Assembly: GCF_000313135.1 (NCBI RefSeq)
Contig: NW_004457406.1
Location: 225,509 to 289,508, forward strand
Direction of reading: 5' to 3'
Origin: Acanthamoeba castellanii str. Neff
Taxonomy: Eukaryota; Discosea; Longamoebia; Acanthamoebidae
DNA length: 64,000 nt
In this document: in pieces, positions 56,575-64,000 of the stretch
Layout of the letters: each line of letters begins with the position of its first letter
How positions within the stretch are numbered: the stretch's first letter is position 1
Program-made: the position numbers and the translations under genes
The notes under the pieces: model-generated
What the model was told of the DNA's origin: nothing
Database searches by the model: none
Seen by the model: the letters and a program-made list of their open reading frames with translations, nothing else

Positions 56575-57170
56575 AAGAAAAAAGATGTTGTGGAGAGAGG
56601 ACGCAAGAGCGCTAAATGTGATCAACAGGGTTGGCATCGTACCCAATGATGTAGAGCCCGCCTGGTGGCTCTCTAAATGTAACCAGGAGGTGAAAAGGCG
56701 CCACTTAATGAAAGATGAACATACATATTGAGACTATTGCAATGATTTGATTTCTTCTTCCCCTTGCCTGCCCCACACATTGACAAAACCATCTTACAGT
56801 ATGGTATCTATCAAAGGTCCACTCTCTTGTGAATTGCTTTTCATGCATTTTGCCCCCCAAAATAGCGTGGTAGAGCAGGCTGCCCACCTGAGTGTAGCCC
56901 AACTGCAGAACCCCATGGGTCCTGGACCAGGTCCACCTTGGAACCTCACACTTGTCAGCCAGACACCAGGTTGCCTGACTGTGCCATCTCCAAGTATGGT
57001 CTCTTGTCCTGGATTGTGTGCAGGGAGCTCCTGGTCAGGTCTGCTTGTTCATGTAATGGTGGTGTCCCCACAGTCCCCTATTAAAGACTGGAGGTTTGCT
57101 CACTCTGGATCACCATTCTCACTTTTGACCCTACCCCCACCATGCTACCCACGCCTACAGCCGAACAACA

Positions 57171-58230
57171 TGAGCACCTTGAGCAGGAAATGTAGCAGGG
57201 AGGACAAGGGTAAGGAGCTGGATGAGGAGGAGCTGGAGCTGGAGCTGGAGGAGTGAGAGCATGAGGAGGGGGAAGTCGAGGAGGACGGCCGCCAGGCCAA
57301 GTGCAGCAAGCCTGGTTTTGTTGGGCTAGCCCTTCAAGCCATTGACAAGTACTGTATGATCTATTTTGAAGGGGTGAACGCTGACCAGGTGAGTGATGTT
57401 CTGGACGACCTCAAGGGCATTGATGTCTGCTACGAGGTTGGCCAGGTCATGCATGATGGCTTCACCAAGACCATGGCTGTTGTTCTCTCAGCCACTGAGA
57501 CAGATCAAGTAACCCAAGCCTGCCAGCTCATTGAGCAGTGCTACAACAGTCCTGGCAAGTTCCACCCAGAGTGCACCTACAATGAGAAGGAGGTTGAGAA
57601 GGAAGTCCTCTCCACCCTAATTGACAAGGGAGGGGCCATGATCAACTTCAACGACTACTACTTCCAACTGTGGTGTGACTTCAGCCTCAAGCTGATCATT
57701 GTCAACATCAAGCTGGTCCTGCCGCAGGTGAAGCCAAGAGAGCTGAAGGAGCTGATTTGTAAGCTCTGTGAAGTAGAGCTGGTCAACATTGAGTTCATCT
57801 GCTGCAACAACACCTACCAGGGATTTGTCAAGGGCACTGTGGCCAGCAAGCAGGACCTCCTCACCATCCTTGAGCATGACAACGTTGAACTCTTCATTGG
57901 GTGCCCCAAGGTTCACTTCCACAGGAAGATGTCCCAGGAGGAGTTCAAAAAGGTAGTGCTACCCCTGTCTGTCCCTGCTCCTCCCTTGCTGGCAGTCCCT
58001 AACCACTGTGACCACTCTAGACTCACAACAGGCGTGAAAAGTCCCAAGCCAATGCTGCCAACTTCAGGGCCAACAAGGTGGTGCAAGATGCTGCCAGAAA
58101 GATTGAGCAAGCTAAGCAGGCCAGGGATATCAAGCAGCAGGAGGCCAGGGCCAGAGAGGTGGCCACAGCCATGCAGCACAGGATCCAGGAGCGCATGGCA
58201 TGTGCAGCCCTCCATTGTCAGGACCCCTAG
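57171..58230 (+). pseudogene. LINE ORF1 (RRM-like), with TGA and an intron-like insert
   Basis: From MSTLSRKCSRED the frame runs through an acidic region with one TGA (57254-57256) and on through 57952. It includes a beta-alpha-beta pattern (IKLVLPQVKPRELKELICKL, FVKGTVASKQDLL) consistent with an RNA-binding RRM. It then joins in frame across 57953-58020 to a basic helical tail (NRREKSQANAANFRANKVV) ending TAG 58228-58230. Such ORF1 proteins coat LINE RNA. Start site uncertain; inactive as written because of the TGA. Confidence 0.55.
57953..58020 (+). other. intron-like 68-bp insert in LINE ORF1
   Basis: AAG|GTAGTG ... CACTCTAG|AC, with a pyrimidine-rich 3' half and CCTAAC at 57998-58003 as a possible branch site. 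Removal keeps the frame and links two clearly coding parts. Confidence 0.6.
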
Positions 58231-58509
58231 TTGGTGTTGGGTGCTTCTTCTCCTTTGTGCCCTGTGCTCATTAGTGCTGTTGTGTGGTGCCTACCATGAC
58301 TATGTAGCAGAGAGACAGGTGCTAGGCCACTGTTTCCCTTCATCTCATAAACACTTTATCACCCCAGTGTATTTCATCTGCAGGTGTAGGGCAGGAAATG
58401 CCCTGTGAGTGGAGTGTGCACAAATTGGCCCCTGCAGCACAAGTGGGTTTTCCTCACCCTTTTGGTTTTACTAGTCTTCTTAGTCCCAGGAGCGCTTGCT
58501 GATGATGAC

Positions 58510-61500
58510 ATGGAAGCTGCCTCTCTGAGCATAACTGCTTTCCTCACCATTGTGTCCTTCAACATCTGGAAAAATTGGAAGCAGCTAGGAGACCTTGTTT
58601 CACACGCCAAGAAAAGGGAGTGGGGCTTCCTCTTGGTCCAAGAGGTCGGCCTTTGGGAAGAGGATAATGTCAGAGCTATCCTGGATGTTGCCAAAAAAGA
58701 AGCTTCTCAGTTTTCTGGAACCTCAAGTCCAAAATTAGGGCTAGGTCAATTGCAGAGGACAAGATTGTCAGTGAGTCCTTCTGGCGCTTCCCAGAACTGT
58801 CAGACTGTAGGAAGAGGCTCCAGTACTGTGCACAGTGTAAGTGGAGTGTCAGGGTCAAGGCGAGTGGTGGGCTTCTGGTTGCCATTGACAATCAGTTTCT
58901 TCACCATGTCCAGGTCCAGCATGTTACCAAGCCAAATGGAAGCCATAGTTACCAGCTGCAACAGATCACAATCCAGAGGCTGGAAGGCAACATCTCTGTC
59001 TACAACATATATGGCCCCTCTGGTAAGAAAACCCACAATGATGACTTCATCAACAAGCATATTGGCCCACTTGTCGTGGCTCCTGGCAGGTGCCCACTGG
59101 TCCTTGTGGGGGACTGGAATATCACTCCCACGGATGGTGAGAAGTGGACCAATTGTGGCTGTGCAAGGGCTAGTGACAGGGGACAGGTGGTTTGGGAAAT
59201 TATTGAGATGTGCAGGGTCTCTGACATCCATCAGCAACTGCACCCAGAGTGTAGCAAGCACACTTTCCGGCAGATATCTCAGCCAGCACTGGGAGATCCC
59301 AGTCAGGCTGTTTGGATCACGACCTCTAGAATAGACTACTTCCTTACTAATAAATATGCCACTTGTCTGGTGGTGAGCATGGCTGTTCTTGACCCCCTGA
59401 TTGAGTTGGACCACTCACCTGTGGAGCTTGTGTTGTGCATGGCCTGTAACGGGTGCTCCACAATAGCAAGGCCCATGGGTTCTAGCTTTCCCATGTTTCT
59501 TCTTCAAAAGGAGGAGTTCAAAGTGGCCTTCCATTGGAACCTAGAGGAGCGGTGCACAGGGGAGTGGGAAAGTGCACTTCAAGAGCAAGGCCATGTGGAC
59601 TGCCCAGCAATGGCTGCCGCTCTCAATGAGACCATCAGGGGTGTGGCAGTGCAGACATTTGCTAAAAGAGGGCAGGGTAGGCCCAGAAGACCAGGCAACA
59701 ATAAAAAAATGGGATTGTTGAAAAGGAAGCGTAAGGCGGTCTGCAAGGCTGCCAACTCCCTCTTGGTGTCCTTGCGCTGTAAAGAGGCTCTGGTCATCAG
59801 CAGCAAGGTGCGCAAGGTGGCAGAAGCCAGTGGAGTGAGCATCCCACTCATTTTCAATGAAGAGTCCATTCATGCAGCGTTGCACAAGCTAATGTCCATT
59901 AAAAAGGCCATCACCAAGTCCATCAGGGCTGGTTTTTACACTGCCCAAAGGCGGGACATAGGAAGATACACAAGTGCACTCATTAAGGCAGGTTACTCTG
60001 ATTCAAAGTCCTTCTGGACAAAGCTCATGGGCAGAGACCATAGGCCACATGTGTTCCATGAGGTCAAAGTAGGAGATGGGGAGTACAGCACTGATGCTAG
60101 CACAGTAAAAGAGGTTTTCACCAAATGGTGGGGGGCACAGTTTGCTACAGTCCCAGACAAGATGGGTCCAAAACCATGGACAGAGTTCATGGTGCAGGTG
60201 GAAGATAATGACAACGCCAAACTGGTACAGCCTGTCACTGAAGCTGATGTTGCAGACATGATTGGAGAGTTCAAGGACACCACACCAGGCACAGACAGGA
60301 TCACTGCCAGAATCCTTAAAGAGCTCCCACCTTTTTACATCTCTTGCCTCACACAGGTGTTCAACCATTGCTTGGAAGGTGGGGAGCTGCCAGAGGAGTG
60401 GAAAGAAGCTGCTATCACCTTGCTGCCTAAGGAGGGAGACCTAGGAGACCCTGGTAACTACCAACCTATTGCTCTTCTGCAAGTGGAGTATAAGGTTTTC
60501 ATGGCTATTCTCACCAGAAGGCTCTACAAAGCCTTTGACCACAATATACTGAGCAGCCTGCAGAGTGGCTTTTGGCCAAGGAGGTCCACCCAAGACTGCA
60601 TCAGAGCCCTTGTGGACAGAGTGGAGGATGCAGCTCAGCATAAAAAAGAGCTACATGTTGTGTATGTTGACATGAAAAAGGCATACAACAGTGTCTCACA
60701 CTCTGCGCTGTTGCAGGTCCTGCGGGACTACAGTGTCAACCCACAATTCGTGGGGCTTGTTGCAAATCTGTACCAGGGGTGCCAGGTCAAACTCAAGATA
60801 AATGGCACTCTTACCGACAGCATCCTGTACGAGCGGGGGGTTCGCCAGGGTGATGGGCTTTCGCCACTCCTCTTTGTCATTTTCCTCAACCCCATGATCC
60901 AGTGGATCGAAAAGGACAGATCCAAGGGGTACATGTTTGCATCTGGGTTCCTGCTGCCCCTCTTGGCATACTGCGATGACATTGCCCTACTGGGCAGGGA
61001 CTTTGCTGACATCAGCGCCACATTTGGGATGCTTGCTCAGTACTATGAGTACTATAACCTGGATATCAACCAGGCAAAGTCGGGCTACACCAACAACAGT
61101 GGTAGGGGGGACTACAACCTGTGGTGGAACGGCATCGCCATTGCTAAGCTAGAAGCTCATGAGCACTACAAGTATCTTGGCGTGTGGATCAGCCTGTCCT
61201 TAAGCTGGGCAAAGCACATTATGGTTACTGAACAGAAGGTCCAGGCCATGCTCGCTGTTCTTAAGCAGAAGCGCATCATGCCGGACCAAATAGTGGCGGT
61301 CCTCAATGCGGCTGTTGTTGCAGTAGTTGCCTACAGCATGTCGGTGGTCCAATTCCCGACGGAGTGGCTGGACAAAATGGACGTGCTAGTGGCGAAGCTT
61401 GTCCGCACACGTATGGGGCTGTCAGCCAGGTACGATCTAGAACCCTTTTTCATCAGCGCTGGCAAGGGCGGCTTGGGTTTGCATAGCCTCAAGGGCCTGT

Positions 61501-63374
61501 TGAAAGCGCATCAAAGGGAATCCACCACCCGCGCCATCAATGGTGGGACCATAGCGGCAGACACCATCCTGGCAAGTATGGCTAGGACAGGGGACAGCCG
61601 CAACACTCTGCACATGTGGCGACTTGGACTTAAAGAAATAGGTATTGACCCATGGATCCGTCTGGCGGACCCAAACTACATACATGTAGGCTGCGTGCAC
61701 AACAACCTAACCTGGCCAGCCCTGTACAAGGCCGGAGTCTTCAAGTGGGCGGAAGTCTTGGGCGCAAACGAGGCTGAGCGAATGGAGTGGATTGCCTGTA
61801 AAATTGCGCCGCAGGTACCCAAGCGGGACGACCTCATTGAACTGGAACAAGTGCGTAGCAGGGCGGTCGCCATCCCCAGCAGAGGGGTTGCCGGGATGCT
61901 CAAGGCCCTGTCCCCCTACCGCATCACCGAAGATGACTGGTGCTTCCTCCACAAAAATGAGGCCACCAACACCCTCAGGGTCTGGACGGACGGGGGTCAT
62001 GTGAAGGGATGCACCACAGCGGGAGTGTATGTGGGGGAGCAGTTCAAGGACAGTGTCATGATCGTCAGGGGAGGGTCCTCGTTCATTGGGGAGCTTGTTG
62101 GAGTTCTGGTCGCCCTCGAGAGATGCCCCCGGTCCTGTAACCTGGAAATAGTGATTGACTGCACTAGCGCGATTGCAGCCTTCTCTGGGTTCGAGGGCTG
62201 GGGCATGGGCAGGCAGATGCGCACCGAAGGCAGGGGAGTCGTCAAGCGCATCATCCAGCTGGTCCAGGAGCGCAGGACGAAGGGCCTTGGCGTCACGTTC
62301 ACATACGTCCCCAGTCACATACCCGAGAAAAGAGCGAGAGCTAGGGAGGAAGGACCAGAAGCGCTGGCCAGTTGGGAAGCCAAGCTGGCAGCCCTCGCAG
62401 AGATGCACGGGGATGATTGGGGCACATTAGTCAAAGGTAACGAGGCCGCGGACGCCCTGGCGACCCTCGCGCGCACCAGCCACACCGCCACGTACAACCG
62501 GTGTGTGTTAACATCTTTGGACGCGGTGGCGCTGCTCAGCATTGACGGTTCCCTAGTGGAAAAGGGGCTGAGGTGGCAATCGCTGGAAGCAGAGGCAGAC
62601 GTCAAGTTCCGTCGGCAGGCTAGCCGAGTGTCCAGAGGCGAGTACCTCAGAGACTCACTCACGGACTTCGGTAAGTCGGGAGTGCCCAGCAGCCACGGCA
62701 ACAAGCTTGTTAAAAAATGGGCCCACTCCGCCAGATTCAAGTCGCAGACACCCAACGCCGAAAAAATGCACTTCTACTGGGAAAGGGACGCTAACAATGC
62801 CGACGTCTGGTATGCCAGGGATAATGGAGAAGATGCTGCTCGGCCTAGGGACTGGCTTATCAAGAAGGCCGTCCACAGCACCTCCGAATGCCCCCTCTGC
62901 ACGAGCAGCACACCGTGCGGCACGGACACCATGCTGGTGGTGCACAAGCCGGAAGAGGGCAAGAAGGAGATGCACGATCACGTGTACACTACCTGCGCAG
63001 CCACACGGGGTATCCGGCTTAGGAGGGACGAGGAAGTGCTACAGATCATCAGTAGCAGTGTGTGCAAGCCGATGGTGTCGATAAAGGACCTGCCGCTCTG
63101 GTTCTCAACTGAAACCAACGCGACAGCCAAGGGGCAGTCCGAAGCCACGCGCAAGCTGAGGGAGTACAACGTTAAGATGGGGGCACTTGCTTTTTGCCCT
63201 ACAGTCCTGCCGCAGGCGTTAAGGGACCTGGGGATCCCCTCCAAAAAGGTGGACCCGGTAGTGCAGGATATTCTGCTGTGCATCGCGGCAGCGGCCAAAG
63301 AAATGTGGGACCTTAGAAAGGCCCGCATACAAGAAATAAGACGTAATTTTGCTAACGATAGGGGAATAACGTAG
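58510..63374 (+). pseudogene. LINE ORF2: endonuclease, reverse transcriptase, RNase H
   Basis: ATG 58510. Endonuclease: SFNIWKN, LLVQEVG, VYNIYGPSG, LVGDWN, SRIDYFL, LDHSPVEL. RT: a thumb-to-palm series including DMKKAYNSV, RQGDGLSPLLF and the catalytic YCDD. RNase H: WTDGG, GELVGVL, IDCTSA, GNEAADALA. The C-terminal Cys/His motif is CPLC...H...C near residue 1280 of the long frame. The endonuclease N-terminus (58510 to about 58700) is one frame off the rest, as if one base were missing near GAAGCTTCTCAGTTTTC. From about 58710 to 63374 the frame is unbroken, so RT and RNase H could be functional. Only the single frame break marks it as a pseudogene. Confidence 0.8.
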
Positions 63375-63472
63375 CCCCCTCTCTCCGCCTTCTCCGGACG
63401 CAGGAAAGGGGCTGTCGCTCTCGTCCCGTTCAACGGGTCTCTTTCCTGTCCGCAGCAACTACTACTACTACT

Positions 63473-63489
63473 GCAAAGGAGAAGGAGAC
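63473..63489 (+). repeat. target-site duplication, right
   Basis: Same 17 bp as 56558-56574. Confidence 0.85.
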
Positions 63490-63512
63490 CAGAAGAAGTG
63501 GTCATGTTTCAT

Positions 63513-63850
63513 TCATTTGTCCAGCTTCTCCTTGCCTTTGCTTCTGCTATCCTCCTCTGCTTCCTCCTCTTCTTCGTCCTCGTTGGTGTCGTCACCATCG
63601 TTCCTAAGGCGGTGGTGGCCCAGCGGCTCAGCCCTCCCCTCGCCGTCATCGTCTGCTTCCGCACCAGTCGCGTCACCACTGCCCGCTGCGGCCGCTGCCG
63701 GCTCGTCATCATCAGCAGCGGTCCGGATGGGAATGCCCACGGACCGCAGGAACGCGACCCACTCCCAGCCCAGCGGCGTGTAGGTCGGGTCAACAACCTC
63801 GCTCACTGGGCCATGGCCGTCCACCCGGCACTGCCCGGGATCGGCGCCCC
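63513..63850 (-). CDS. 3' exon of an unrecognised gene
   Basis: The exon starts after an ACCCAG acceptor (63852-63851) and ends TGA at 63513-63515. It reads GADPGQCRVDGHGPVSEV, then LGWEWVAFLRSVGIPIRTAADDDEP, then a very acidic tail ending KGKEKLDK. An upstream exon ending at about 63985 (donor GTACGT) probably belongs to it; the rest is outside the window. It is the better-preserved partner of the decayed copy at 47758. No family recognised. Confidence 0.5.
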
Positions 63851-64000
63851 CTGGGTAATGTACCAGTGGTCGGTGGTTCAGTTAGCATTAACAAAATAAT
63901 GATGAGAATAACGATAGTAATAATTAACAAAGCATAACACAGCATAACAACAAACAATAACAAACAACAAACAACAACGTACTCTCAATGAGGGCAACGA

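Larger units (their letters stand above)
56575..63472 (+). mobile_element. LINE (non-LTR) retrotransposon, about 6.9 kb
   Basis: Bounded by a perfect 17-bp direct repeat. It encodes an ORF1 with an RRM-like region, and an ORF2 with apurinic-type endonuclease, reverse transcriptase, RNase H and C-terminal Cys/His motif. The 3' end is a short (ACT)n run rather than poly(A). The APE-RT-RNase H order places it with I/Tad/R1-like clades; finer placement needs a tree. It lies opposite in sense to the host gene at 63513, 24 bp beyond that gene's stop codon. Confidence 0.88.

Noticed and set aside
40776..57256. TGA reassigned (as Trp, as in some mitochondria) or read as selenocysteine
   Set aside because: Host genes here end with TGA normally, for example at 16199, 38143 and 40246. 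Arg fits the contexts better than Trp, and no SECIS-like element was evident.
58690..58720. Programmed -1 frameshift in LINE ORF2
   Set aside because: The A-run is not in X XXY YYZ register with the endonuclease frame, and the break lies inside the endonuclease domain rather than between ORFs. An indel is simpler.

Overview
This is nuclear DNA of a free-living amoeba, most likely Acanthamoeba or a close relative (Amoebozoa, Centramoebida). Host exons are GC- and CpG-rich. Genes carry many short introns, with GTACGT/GTACGC/GTGCGT donors, and these introns are stuffed with CGTGT/ACACG-type microsatellites. The proteome is also typical: a giant sensor kinase with phosphate-binding-protein-like ectodomains, dilute-domain (class V-like) myosins, a DDX46/PRP5 spliceosomal helicase, and LINE and piggyBac-like transposons. 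There are three N-filled assembly gaps. No rRNA, tRNA or CRISPR was seen.

Layout. 1-1.6 kb: 3' part of a beta-propeller-like gene. 2.0-9.8 kb: a 24-exon membrane receptor with two kinase domains and a degenerate cyclase domain between them. 9.9-18.6 kb: small genes (a proline-rich protein, a protein whose N-terminus copies the histone H3 tail, a charged coiled-coil protein, a universal stress protein, a putative GPI-anchored peptide) around an almost intronless DDX46-like helicase. That helicase has an assembly-made duplication beside a gap. 18.7-38.1 kb: two class V-like myosin genes head-to-head. Between them is a small NR2C2AP-like gene with what looks like a minor-spliceosome AT-AC intron. 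38.5-40.2 kb: a 2-oxoglutarate/Fe(II) oxygenase.

40.3-46.9 kb is a transposon cluster: a 3.6-kb element with 89-bp terminal inverted repeats and flanking TTAA, then a separate piggyBac-like transposase gene broken by one TGA, then minisatellite. 47.8-48.0 kb is a decayed gene copy whose relative lies inverted at 63.5-63.85 kb. 48.2-49.6 kb is a dihydroflavonol-reductase-like SDR, convergent with a UPF1/IGHMBP2-type helicase (49.6-56.3 kb) that has a huge charged tail. 56.6-63.5 kb is one LINE with a 17-bp target-site duplication.

The main themes are as follows. (1) Transposon ORFs are CpG-poor upstream and interrupted only by TGA, as expected if methylated CGA codons decayed. (2) Both mobile insertions sit tens of bases beyond a host stop codon. 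(3) Splicing is varied: a probable U12 AT-AC intron, a possible GC-AG intron and an apparent intron inside a LINE ORF. (4) Several single-base indels in otherwise closed gene models are probably consensus errors; the duplicated block at 12.2/12.9 kb shows one directly.
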